From Orobanche coerulescens (taxonomy: Eukaryota; Streptophyta; Magnoliopsida; Lamiales; Orobanchaceae), in contig CM065803.1 in the NCBI GenBank assembly GCA_033398695.1, positions 102,970,001-103,034,000 on the forward strand: a stretch of 64,000 bases of DNA. The letters run 5' to 3'. This document shows positions 11,066-21,912 of the stretch, one piece after another (the stretch's first letter is position 1; the number at the start of each line of letters is the position of its first letter). Position numbers and translations under genes: made by a program. The notes under the pieces were generated by a model. That model saw only the letters and a list, made by a program, of their open reading frames with translations. It was not told the DNA's origin and ran no database searches.

Positions 11066-12266
11066 TGTTGGAATCGTTAATGATTTTAATTTTATTTTGT
11101 AAAATTAAATATCATAAGATCCATCTATGTTCCGAGTAGATGATCGTGGTATATTCACTTTCTCTAAACCGATTCCCGGTGAGTGAGAAATAGTGAATTA
11201 AAGTTTGTCACTTAATTGTGAATTAATAAGGGATAGTATCCCACATTGAATAATGAACCATCATTATTCTAGTATATAAGGAGTTACCTTTATTCATATA
11301 ATCATTAATGGCACATGTGTATGGGCTTAAAGCCCACACGCGCACGCCGCTGCCACCGCCCGCCCGCCTCGCCTCGGCCTCAGCCACGACCGCAAGCTGC
11401 GTGCCGTGGACCGTGGACCTTGGACCTTGGCCTTGGCCTTGATCTTGATCTTGATCTTGGACTTGGATCTAGGATCTTGGATCTTGGATCTTGGCAATTA
11501 GTCTTTGGGTGGTCTTTGGGCCTAGTCGTGGGCTTGGCCTTGGCCTGCCTAAAGAATTTTTTGGACAAGCTCAACAACGTAGTTGGGCTTGTATGTGCAC
11601 ATAAGGATGTCCATGTACATCCGTCAAGTGGTTAAGGAGCTGAATATAGTCCAGGTACATCATGGTTATTCAAATTCAGCCAATACAAGTTTGTAACCTC
11701 CCAGAGTAATGAGGAGGAGTTAATGGCATGTTTGAATTTCGTAACCCCTGCCATTTGTTTGAAATTCGTAACTCCTGTACATAATGCAGCATAAATGACA
11801 GCATTATGACAGCCATAAGGGCTGTGTTTAAATCCCCTGCAGGTGAGATGACCTATAAATAGGCAGGCATCTCATTTGCATCTGACACACAAAAAATACG
11901 AAAAAATATTCTGCATACTACTGCATTTCATAAGTCAGTTCAGTTCTCAACTCGTTCTTGTTCGCCGGAGCTCGCCGGAATTGTGGCGCTACATCCGTCG
12001 AGACGAAAGTCGTTTTACCTTTGGAGACAAATTGCTAAACCAAAGAGCACTACCGGGGCAATATTTGTCTTGCGGGAAGAGGCCTCCTCGACTCGACTTA
12101 ATTTACGGTTTTATTATTCATTTTCTTGTATTTTCAATTCTGTTTCGAGTTCTGTAATTTTCTTATTCGTTGAGTCCTGTAATTTCTAGATTTCGAGTTG
12201 TAATTTGTTTTTCCAGTTGTATTTTATTTTTCGCCCAGCAAGTTTCTAAAGACAGACATTCCAACA
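11066..12266 (+). mobile_element. Copia 3' LTR, 1201 bp
   Basis: Starts TGTTGGAAT and ends ATTCCAACA, perfect terminal inverted repeats. It has TATA-like boxes at 11273-11280 (TATATAAG) and 11853-11860 (TATAAATA). The right flank (12267 on) is the minus-strand copia pol, which it interrupts. An open frame at 11315-11635 is a low-complexity shadow of a hexamer repeat. Confidence 0.9.
11405..11500 (+). repeat. CTTGGA/CTTGAT hexamer repeat in copia LTR
   Basis: About 14 consecutive six-base words of the form CTTGGM, CTTGAT or ATCTTG. A compositionally odd, G+C-rich stretch (11335-11410) precedes it. It reads as Leu-Asp-Leu-Gly in one frame, which I do not take as protein. Confidence 0.85.
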
Positions 12267-15205
12267 CCAACTACATAAGATATATCTGGTCTGCTTGCAC
12301 TTAGGTACAATAGTGAACCAATTAATCCTCTTTAGTGGGTTGGATCCACTAGAATGCCTTCATCATCTATGTCCATATGCAGAGATGTACTCATGGGCAC
12401 TCTCAAGGGCTTGGTTGACTCCATGCCAAGTCTTTTGATCAGCTCCCTTGTATATTTAGCTTGGTTGATGAAGATACTTGTTTCAACCTGTTTGACTTGT
12501 AAACCAAGAAAGAAATTTAATTTACCCATCATGCTCATTTTAAATTCTCCCTGCATAAGGTTTGAATAAATTTTCATCCATCTTCATGTTTGAATGAGCA
12601 ATATGTGGTCTTCATGTTCAATCCTGAATAGTATCTTGTCCACCTTTCCTTTGTTGGATACATGTTTCTCAAGAAATATGGATAGTGTCTCATACCAGGC
12701 TCTTGATACCAGTTTGTGTCCATATAAAGCTTTCAGCAGTTTGTACACTTTATCTTCTTTGACAAATCTAGGAGGTTGATCTACATACATTTCTTCTTCC
12801 AGTACTCCATTGAGGAAGGCGCTCTTCACATCCATTTGATATAATTCTAATTTCTTGAAGGCTGCATAGGCAAGAAATATCCTTATTTCTTCCAATCTTG
12901 CTAGTGGTGCATAAGTTTCATCAATATCTATTCCTTCACATTGAGCATATTCTTTAGCAACCAATCTAGATTTATTCCTAATAACATCTCCATCTTCATC
13001 ATATTTGTTCTTGTAGACCCACTTGGTGCCAATGACTTTTTTGTGGTACGGTCTATCTACCAGTCCCATACATTATTCCTTTCTATTTGGTTTAGCTCTT
13101 CTTGCATGACATTCACTAAAGTGTAGTCATCTAGGGCTTGTTATGTTGTTTTTGGTTCCATCTTAGACATAAAGCATGAGAAAATGACCATCCTATTGGA
13201 TCTTTTGATTTCCTGGTTTTGACTCCATCGGTTAGGTTCCAAATGATTTGTTGAATAGGATGATCTCTCAGCTACTTGGGAGTTCCATCTTCATCTTCTA
13301 CTTTTGGTTGAAGATCGTCATTGTTTATTCCCCCTGTTGATTTGCTTTAAGGGATTGTTATATTTCCCTGGGCTTCAGTTGGGTCTTGTTGGCCTCCAGC
13401 TATGTTTGAATCAGCTTCGTTTGGTATAGTTATGTTTGGTTCAGCTACGACTGCATCAGCTGCGTCTGGATCAACTGGGATTGGAGATCATGGCTGATCT
13501 GCAATTGGATCTTCATCAGGTGAGTCTATCATCCTTGTGTCATTGACAATGATTTCTTATAGAGTGGTGGCTCTGAGCTTTTTCTCAATTTGTTCCACAT
13601 ATTTTCTATACTCAGCAGTAGATTCATCAAATATAACATGAGGTATTTCTTCCACAGCAGTATGCCTTGCTTATTTGTGAGTCCCATAAAGAGACTGTCA
13701 TCAGTTTTTGCATCATATGCATTCAGTTGGGCTTTGTCATTGTTGTGGATCAAACACTTACAACCAAAAATATTAAAGTAAGCAAAAGTTAGAATCTGCC
13801 ATTCAAACCTCATAGGGAGTTTTACAGTGTCTCCCTACTATCTTACTTCTATTTTGAGTATGGCATGTTGTGTTCACAGCTTCAGCCCAGAACCTTTTAG
13901 GAATGTAAGTTTCAACAATCATAGTCTTGGCTGCTTCCTTGAGGGTTATGTTCCTTCTCTTAGCTACACCATTTTGTTGTGGAGTTCTTGCAGTTGAAAC
14001 TTCATGCTGATTGCTTTGTTGAGAAATTTTCCTCTTTTGTCTGATCTGAATTTTATGATGGATAGGGATTTCTCATTTTGGATTCTCCACAAAGGCCGAG
14101 GCATCTTGGTTAGTGTTTCACTCTTTTTATAGAGAAACACTATCCAAGTGTATCTCGAGTAGTCATCTACAACTACTAATACATGTTTCCTTCTACTCAA
14201 AGTCCTTGATTTGATGGGACCAAAGAGATCTATGTGTAGCAATTCTAGTACCCTGGTAGTTAGAGTTGTAGGTTAGACTGATTTGAAGGAAGCTTTTGTC
14301 TGCATTCCTTTTTGGCATCCATCACATGGGGTCTCCTTCTTGAATATTTCTTCTGGAAGACCTCTGACCAGTTTTTATGAGCTTATCTTGTTGAGAGAAT
14401 GGAAGTTTGGATTGCTTAGACTTTTTATGCCACAACCATCTATTTTCAGCTACTGTCTTTGATATGATACATGCATTTGGTATGCCTGTTTTCCAGTCTA
14501 TCATATAGACATCTCTTATTCTGTAACCTTGTAGCTTCACTTTTCCAGTTAAGAGATCAATCATCATACATTTCCATCTGGTGAAGACTACTAGATTATT
14601 CTCATCCCATAACTGACTTATGCTCGAGAGATTGTATTTGAGTCCTTTAACATACTTCACCTTTATTATGATAAGGTTTCCTCTGTGCAGCTTTCCATAC
14701 CCTTTGGTTTTTCCACTTGAGCTATCTCCAAAGCTTACATCTGGGCCTCTTTCTTTGGTGTAGTCTGGCATAATCTTCTTATTTCCGGCCATATGTCTTG
14801 AGCATCCAGAGTCCACAAACTATTATTCACCTCCTATTGGTGATTTTGTGTCTTCATAGTAATCCTCACATCTCTTCTGCAATCATTAAGAAAGGACTTA
14901 AGTACCCAGATCTGAGTTGGTCCTCTAGGGTTGGTAAATATCCTGGAGAACTGATTTCTCATGGGGTTATGAATTTATTTTGATATCTATTATGATATGT
15001 ATAATTATTGTTTCTATATCCTTTATCTGTATTGTACATATGATAAGTTTGATAATATTTTTGGTGGGAGCCATTGGTAAAATCTTGGCTGATACTTTCT
15101 TTATTTTTTCCACACATTTTGAAGGTTTCGATTCCTTTGTGGTTTCCATCTACCTCTCCCAGTTTGAAAATTGTTTTGTGGGAACTTTTAGTAGTAATAC
15201 TTTTG
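12267..15205 (-). pseudogene. Ty1/copia pol remnant: gag end, protease, integrase, RT
   Basis: Read from right to left. The gag knuckle region is at 14960-15200 (CGKNKESISQDF-type text). Protease is near 14816 (FVDSGCSRHMAG, the Asp-Ser-Gly site), followed by a GAG-pre-integrase part with LYxWH-like RWLWHKK. Integrase is at 13964-14242 (HIDLFGPI, VVVDDYSRYTWIVFLYKK). RT is at 12332-13069 ([37 protein letters not shown]). The frame is broken in several places, with an in-frame stop between the gag and protease parts. The RT segment that should hold the YVDD catalytic pair, between ILLIQT (12584) and YSNLMQGEF (about 12570), is deleted. RNase H is cut off at 12267 by the inserted copia element. 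Confidence 0.9.
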
Positions 15206-16440
15206 TATCTTTCTCTTATCTCCTGATCTCCGACTAAAACCTTATGATCCACATCCTTCACACATTTAACTCTCTCAATATCCTGTTTCCTCCTATCTCT
15301 AATACGAGTAATTTTATAAATATCTCTTTCCCCTTCCTTAGTATCTAATTTCGTATAAAATTCTTGATTAATCTTTGCCCTAGCATCACGAATGGCTTTC
15401 GTAGCTTCTCTTTTAGCCTCTTTATATTCCTCAAAGTTATCCTCACTCGGGCATTTTCCTAATGCCTTGTAGCATTCACGTTTGCTTTTTATCGCCTGTT
15501 TTACCTCATCATCCCACCACGATGTGTCCTTACCTGATGGCTTGTATCCTTTAGATTCCCCTAAAACTTCTTTTGTCGCTTCGTTAATGTTGTGTTCCAA
15601 CATAGCCTAAGTTGAATCTATATCCTTCTACATGCACTTAAAATCATTATATCTAGCGACGGCCTTATCCACAAAAGTTTGCCGACTCTTCCCTTGAAGC
15701 TTCCACCAGCTAACTCGAGGGTCCACTTGCGGACTTCTCTTTTTATAATACCCCTTACCTTAAAAATCAAGCACGACAAGTCTATGTTGATTCGCAGTAC
15801 TCTCTCCGGGTATCACCTTGCAATTCGTGCACCTCTTTCTCCACAGGTTTTTCACTAAAAAGAAGTCAATTTGACTTGCATTTCCTCCACTTATGTCACT
15901 AAGTGAGATTTCTTTCTCGAACCACGTGTTCATGATACCCAAGTTATATGCTTGCCCAAAATCCAATATACTACATCCCGCTTTATTTCGATCCCCAAAA
16001 TCAAAACCACCATGAACACTCTCACCCCACATGACCATCGAGGTCCCCTCCAATGATCAATTTCTCTTCAATAGGGACTCGTTCGACAACCTCCCTATGT
16101 GCGGCCAAAATTCTTGTCTCACCAACTCACTCAATCCTACTTGTGGTGCATAAGCACTTATGGTAGTTAGAATCTCATCCCCCACCACAAGCTTAATACT
16201 CATAATGCTATCACTCTTTCTAGACACCTCTACCACGTCGTCTATGAAGTCCTTTTCTATGATGATACCCAATCTATTTTTTCCTCTCTCTTTCCCCGAT
16301 TACCATAGTTTATAATCACACGGAGCCACTTTGCCTTTTCCCCAACCTACTTAGTCTCTTGTAGGCACATAATGTGAATCCTTCCCCTTTTCATAACTTC
16401 CACCACTTCCGCTGATCTGCCCGTCAAAGAGCCAATGTTC
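15205..16440 (-). pseudogene. RTE-type LINE fragment: endonuclease and linker
   Basis: Minus-strand pieces 16057-16272 (ISAYAPQVGL, part of the AP endonuclease fold), 15760-16053 (GGNASQIDFFLVKNLWRKRCTNCKV, then HRLVVLDF) and 15205-15603 (DTSWWDDEVKQAIKSKRECYKALG) line up with the same segments of the LINE at 42421-44910. The RT is missing: at about 15205 LINE text passes directly into copia gag text in the same open frame. LINE copies normally lose the 5' end, not the 3' end, so this join implies a later deletion or recombination. Confidence 0.85.
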
Positions 16441-16985
16441 TAAGTTCTAAACTGCATCTTACTACCCTTACTAGGCTTGTGGACTATCTTCTTGGCACGC
16501 CTTTGCCCATATTGCAATGATCCTTGCATATTTGACGCCACACCCATACTTCGGGGTGGCGCGGCGCATCGGGACGATGACCTAGCAACCCTTGCAAATT
16601 CATCACACCCGGGTCTAAGAAGTGTAGCGCACCCTTGCTTATTTGACACCATCCCCAAGCGTAGAGATGGCGCGCCGCTTCTGGGCGACAACCTAGCAAC
16701 CCTTCAAATTTTTCACTACACCCGGACATGGAAAAGTGTAGCGTGTAGCTTCTGAGGAAATGCCCCAACGATATTCAAATTATGATTCATGTCCATCAAA
16801 TGTGACTGTGTTTTATGTTGGCTGCCACAGACCTACCGCAACCCTCTTCCTTTATCTGAGCTTTGGGATTGGCAATGAATGTGATAACAAAAAAATAATT
16901 TTCGTAATATAAGAGAATATTTTAGAAAACAAATAAATATATTTTAATAAACTAATATTGTCAATATTTGTTAACAAAGAACAAT
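16441..16985 (-). repeat. 5' region of the RTE LINE with two tandem repeats
   Basis: Between 16500 and 16760 two units of about 115 bp each contain GACCTAGCAACCCTTGCAA-like or ACAACCTAGCAACCCTTC text followed by an acceptor-like GTGTAGCG. Read on the minus strand they give a repeated GLLGHRPDAPRH phrase. Upstream (16800-16865) is further LINE leader. From about 16870 to 16985 the sequence is AT-rich and I see nothing in it. Confidence 0.6.
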
Positions 16986-17827
16986 CAATGTTTAAAGAAA
17001 ACAATAAAAAAACTCAAAACTCATGAATGAATTAAACATAATTACTGTATGGGTAAAAATTTGTCAATCCAGTCCAAGCCCAACAAAGTCTTTTCAACCA
17101 GCCCAACAAACCCAACAGACCAAACAGTCTAGCCAAGATAATCTGTTGGGCCCTTGGCTTGTTAAGATTCGCCAACCAGACCGGATCCAGGGGTTTGCCA
17201 CGTCAGCCACGTTTATCTGAATGGTCAGTTGGGGTGACTTTTGAGAACATGTCAAAAGCCACGAGCTCCATGAAAGTAGGAAAAAATGGGTCAACGTAAC
17301 AGACGGATACGCTTGAGGAAAGAAACCCTAGAGGCCCCAAGTCGTCATATATAAATACAAGACCATTAATCCAATGGGATCATCGAATTCCAAGTCATTC
17401 TCTACTCAACTTACGCTCTTGCATAACTCTCTCTAATTCTCCAGCGCTCTCAACCGCCGTGTCACCTCCACCAGTCACTCGACATACCTCACCGTCCAAT
17501 ATCACCGTTACGCCCGTTCAACACCTCTCATTCACCCTCGGACGCTCTCGACCGCCGCATCATCACGATCACTCGCCGGACATGCTTGACCGTCCGATAT
17601 CATCGACATCATCAATTGCTCCATTGATTATTATATTTAATTCGTTTATTTAAATTTATTTAATATTAAATTATTTACTAACTTGAGCGTCAGAGGCTCT
17701 TCGACTGACACCCCACCGGTGCTCCGTAAGGGCTCTTACGTGTTTTTGTTGACAGGTTGCTAGTTCCTGATTCAACCGACTTGATCGACGTGCCTGATGT
17801 CATCAACATTAATTGTAGAATTTACCC
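16986..17827 (+). mobile_element. Tat-like gypsy LTR or leader fragment
   Basis: Contains a TATA box (ATATAAATA, 17347-17355) and, near its end, ACTTGAGCGTCAGAGGCTCT followed by CACCCCACCGGTGCTCC (17690-17727), phrases I associate with the LTR end and leader of plant Tat/Athila-type gypsy elements. Exact borders are not clear and no coding region is present. It is the sequence into which the hAT element at 17836 inserted, or lies directly beside it. Confidence 0.45.
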
Positions 17828-17899
17828 TCTACAATTAGGGCCGGTCCTGACATTTTGTTGGCCCTAGGCGAACTCTGATAAATAGGTCCCCTTATCTAA

Positions 17900-19319
17900 A
17901 ATAATAAATGTCAAAAAGATTTTGAAGCAAAATGGGATAATATGCAATGAGCCTCATTAAAACTTTGTAGCGCAAAACCCCCCTTAAGGAAAACATCATT
18001 AAGGAAAGAGTACTCTACCCCAATTCATTGAAAGAAATAACAAAGAGTACAAAAACTTAAGGGACATAAAATCAAACCCAAGTGAAAATATAACAAAGAT
18101 TCCTAACGTCCTAGGAAGCAGTTTCTTCGATCATTTGAGATGCAAAATCATATATAATCACATCAGCATCAATCATATCCTTCTCAATTGATAAAGTTGC
18201 CAAACCATTCAGTCTCTCTTGTGATATTAATGACCTCAAGTAGTTTTAATCAACTTCAGTTTTGAAAAACTTTTTTTTGTTGATGCTACCGTCATTGGCA
18301 TCGTCAGTAAAACTCTATAAGCAATTGCTACATTCGGATAACAATCTGCAAGTTTGGCAAATTCAAGAATATCAATGGCAGATATTATTTCAGTTGGCAA
18401 AGTAAACTGTAACACTTTTAATTCAGAGAATAGATCATCTACATCAACATCAGATAAGTTCCCATGAGAAAAAATTGAACTCATTATCATCCAATGACTT
18501 TTAACTTTTTTAGATAAAAAATTCCAAAGATACTTGCAAGTGTCTTCAGTTCCTCAAATCCGTTTCTCAAAGAACTGATTGCCATATCAACAACAAGAAA
18601 ATAGTTGACTTTAAATGATTCTTCACGTGACTGGCTTTCATGTTCCTCATTATTCTCTCCAAACTATTTTTTTAATCACATGACGTTTTGTTGGAAAGAT
18701 AGGCTCAACATCCATCTCAAGTGCAACACTTTTTGCAATATTCATACTTGTATAAAACCTTCTTCTCGATATTTTTTAAATATTGAGACACATGTTCCAA
18801 TTAATTTATGGTGATGTCTATGCACATAAATTTAGATTGCAACGTTTTGCTAACCATATTAATAGTAAATAAAATATCATACTAAATAACCATGCCAAGC
18901 AAAAATTCAAAACTTTCTAGTGCATTAATCCAACTCTCTGCTTCACTTTTCATCTTCGGGTCATTATCAGAAGATTCATATAATTCCGTCAAGGCCAATC
19001 TTATTTCGGGACATTGAAATCTAATGGCTTAAACACTCTTGATTCGACTTTTCAAACAAGTATTAGACAGATATTTCATAGTTAAACCATGAAAGTTATC
19101 AAGCAAAATCTTTCATCTTTTTGTAGATCCCGACAACAATGTCCTTAATACAAGAATATGCCATATCGCATTAAGACTATGACAAGCACATGGCATGTAT
19201 AATGCTCTAGGATTAATATCAAGTATCTCTTTTGAATACCTTCATATTTTTCTTTCATATTCGAACCATTGTCATAACCTTGCCCCCTCACATCTAACAT
19301 CAAGATCAAGAGTCTTTAC
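17900..19319 (-). pseudogene. hAT (MYM/TTF-type) transposase, C-terminal half
   Basis: Starting at 19319 leftwards it reads KTLDLDV, then (after a one-base slip) GYDNGSNM-like text, then INPRALYMPCACHSLN (about 19230-19160), a hallmark block of the transposase core. The end holds ISAIDILEFAKLADCYPNVAIAYRVLLTMPMTVAS.KSFSKLKLIK (18490-18236), then SQERLNGLATLSIE (about 18230-18190), the hAT dimerisation domain. Several frames are used, so it is inactive. The stretch 17836-17900 is the terminal region. Confidence 0.88.
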
Positions 19320-19467
19320 TGTAATACCCGAGATTTCTGATGTGTAATTGAACCTTGTGATATTGTATTTGTCGTATTTTGATCTGAGTATTATTCTCTG
19401 TATTTCATGATCCGGTGTTGTTGAGTAGATGATTTCATGATTGTGTTCAATATTGTGATTTTGCACT

Positions 19468-19798
19468 CGTAGCGCACGCTATCGACTAGGCGCAGCGTAT
19501 GCTAATTTGGGTTTAGTAGCGCATGCTATATATGAACCTTAGCGCACGCTATATGTAATCAGCATGAGTGAGACATGTTGGTAGGTGAGATCAGGCCGCG
19601 GATTTCGTTGGGATTATGTCGGGATGAACCTGGACGGCTTTTGAGAAAAAGCCAAGTCAACGCAGTAGTGCACGCTACTGATATGAGAATAGCGCACGCT
19701 AATGCTGAGTACAGTGAAGTCAGTAAGTTTTCGAATAGCCGTTAGCGCATGCTATGAATATGGACTAGCGCGTGCTAATAACCATTTTCTATTTATAG
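19468..19798 (+). promoter_or_regulatory. LTR promoter: near-palindrome array 1 and TATA box
   Basis: TAGCGCACGCTA-type sites lie near 19470, 19494, 19515, 19538, 19664, 19688, 19741 and 19765. A TATA-like TTTATAG follows at 19792-19798, with a short leader after it. Same layout as 60088-60396. Confidence 0.75.
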
Positions 19799-20497
19799 GA
19801 CAACACCCTTTTTCATTTTTTTAGCTTTCATCACTTTCCAAACCCGAATTCTGAGACATAGAGAGTCATTCTCTCCATCCTAAACCCTTCATATCATCAT
19901 CCTAGCTCGAGTTGAAGATTGTAGATCATTGGAGATTGGTGTTCAAGCTCTCGGTGTTGGATTTCTTCAAAGTTCCTTCGTGTTCTTCGCTACTTTGAGG
20001 TAGGTGATTCTTCACCAATATTAGTAGTATTCTGAAGGATGTTTTGATCATGATTTGGGATTATCTAGTCAGTTAAATTCGTAAGTAGTCGATCATCAGG
20101 TGTTAGAAGGATATTTTCGATGTTTCGGTACTTCTTCATCGTATAAACCATTGAACCTTTTAGTGTTTGAACTCCTAGCATATTCATGAAGCTTCAAACC
20201 GATTATGACCAGTATATGGAGATTATCAAGTTCTTAAGTCTTTACATAATAGAATCATACGTTTTGGGACATGAAATGGATTGAACTAAGGATATTTTCT
20301 TGAAGATCAAGATGAATTATGGTGTTGTGATGATTATAAAGTGTCCTTGTATCTTGTAGTCGATTAATCCATAAAGATCTTTCACAAACCGTATAAGCAT
20401 GATATACACGAAGATGACATGTATTAGCACTGAAGATTTCATGAGTTTCTTCACCATTAGATTAAGTTTTCTGCCCCGTAGTAAACTGCCATGCACA

Positions 20498-20718
20498 GGT
20501 AGCGCACGCTAAGATGTATATATTAACGTGCGATATGGGGAATGATTAACAGACGCTACGTTTGGTACGTAACGTACATTATGACTCCAGGCGAGTCAGT
20601 CGGCTGGTCAGAGAGGACTGCCGGTACATAAGTTAACGTACGCTAGACTTCGCCGTTTACGTACGCTAACGGGCAGGCTTAGTGCACGTTACGTAGAGTA
20701 CGTAGCGTACGCTAAGTA
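20498..20718 (+). promoter_or_regulatory. Second near-palindrome array inside the solo LTR
   Basis: About eight sites (TAGCGCACGCTA, TTAACGTACGCTA, TAGCGTACGCTA, TACGTAACGTAC) lie roughly 700-900 bp downstream of the TATA box. The family mate at 61083-61300 keeps it. It is mixed: CGCACG and CGTACG types occur side by side. Confidence 0.65.
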
Positions 20719-21079
20719 GTTCGGGCAGACTGCATTTTTAGAGCTTTCGGCCGTAGACCGGGTTGTTAGACATTCGTACGACATAAGATGAATTCTATAT
20801 TATTTCTTTTGTTAAGGTTCGAGCTTGCTACATTGATCGAGGGAGACGGTCTTCGAGTGTGCTGAGATTCGTTGGAGTGATTTGTTCTTGCCATCTTTGA
20901 GGCAAGTATCGTATTTTAAGTTTATTGATATGGCATTATTGATCATGTGTACGATTTATTCGTGTTGTTGAACATATGACTATATTCTTTGAGTTGTCAT
21001 GATATTTACGTGGATGAACGTGTTGATTTGCATATATGTATGCATAATTATAATGGTTGTGTTGAAAATGATCCGAGGG

Positions 21080-21255
21080 GATCATGAGGATCTATGCTGA
21101 GGGCGCTGGATCGAATGTCCACCATGCGTTGGTCTGACGGGATCATCATGGGGATCTATGCTGAGGGCGCTGGATCGTTGGACGGGTTTTCCACCATGTG
21201 TTGGTCCGACGGGATCATCATGGGGATCTATACCGAGGGCGCTGGATCGTTGGAT
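21080..21255 (+). repeat. Three units of 64-72 bp in LTR
   Basis: ATGCTGAGGGCGCTGGATCG recurs with the unit starting (GATCTAT) at 21089, 21153 and 21225, each followed by a TTGGWCYGACGGGATC stretch that can pair with GGATCGTTGGAC. The relative LTR has the same triplet at 61668, 61731 and 61804. Confidence 0.8.
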
Positions 21256-21383
21256 TACCCTGTATTATGTTGATGGAATCGTAAGGATTCACATCGTTGG
21301 ATTCCGATGACGGGAGTCCGTTTTGTATGTTTTATGATGCATTGATGATTTATTGTAGTACGATACTTGTACTGGCATTGTTT

Positions 21384-21403
21384 TGCTAACCCCTTCGGGG
21401 GTG
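21384..21403 (+). other. GCTAAC plus CCCC-TTCG-GGGG hairpin
   Basis: TTGCTAACCCCTTCGGGGGT. In RNA this is a four-pair GC stem closed by a UUCG loop, a well-known very stable tetraloop. It is identical in the LTR at 59939-62309. Confidence 0.6.
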
Positions 21404-21716
21404 GACATTTGTATTGATGTTCAGGTAGCCGTGTGGAGCAGGAGGCGACCACGATCGACATGACGATGAAGTGGCTCAGTGATGTGGATTATGTTGTCTT
21501 ATTTTCCGGTTATTTCAGTACTCGAGTACGTTTATGCTGTTGTTGTCTTGGGAACATTTTGTAATAATGAATTTATTTGAATTGTCGAACGAGTTTGAAA
21601 TTCCTTTCATTAATGACACTTCTGTATTATTTCCATTTTCTTCAAATTAGCCTTGTAAATTCTTATATCAAGGATTTACGGCGCTGTAATTATTCTGAAT
21701 ATCTCGGGGTATTACA

Positions 21717-21912
21717 TTTACAACATCTAATAATTCATTCAGAAGTCCTAATCTCGATATATCATCAAACTTTTCAAAATTCTAAGAAGAACTCCTTTTT
21801 ATTTTAGTATTTGACATATTCACGGTCATTTGTTCTTGATGGCTCACATACAATCAAGAATTATCGAAAAGTATTTTGCCTCTTTAATGATCTTAATGAT
21901 TGAACATCAAAC
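21717..21912 (-). pseudogene. hAT transposase fragment between two LTR insertions
   Basis: On the minus strand it reads KEAKYFSIILDC, the start of the transposase core that carries the first catalytic Asp, then SRTNDREYVKY-like text after a slip. It joins 30293-30668 on one side and 19319 leftward on the other once the insertions are removed. Confidence 0.8.

Larger units (their letters stand above)
19320..21716 (+). mobile_element. Solo gypsy LTR, 2397 bp, perfect 5-bp TSD
   Basis: TGTAATACCCGAGATTTCTG starts it and CTCGGGGTATTACA ends it. The flanks are TTTAC (19315-19319) and TTTAC (21717-21721), an exact 5-bp duplication, so this is a solo LTR left by recombination between two LTRs. It belongs to the same family as the LTR 59939-62309 (same first 20 bases, same order of parts, 2397 against 2371 bp). 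It interrupts the hAT transposase between the AKYFSIILDC block and the KTLDLDV block. Confidence 0.95.

Noticed and set aside
11315..11635. 106-codon Leu/Asp/Gly-rich open frame
   Set aside because: A hexamer repeat read in frame within a copia LTR.
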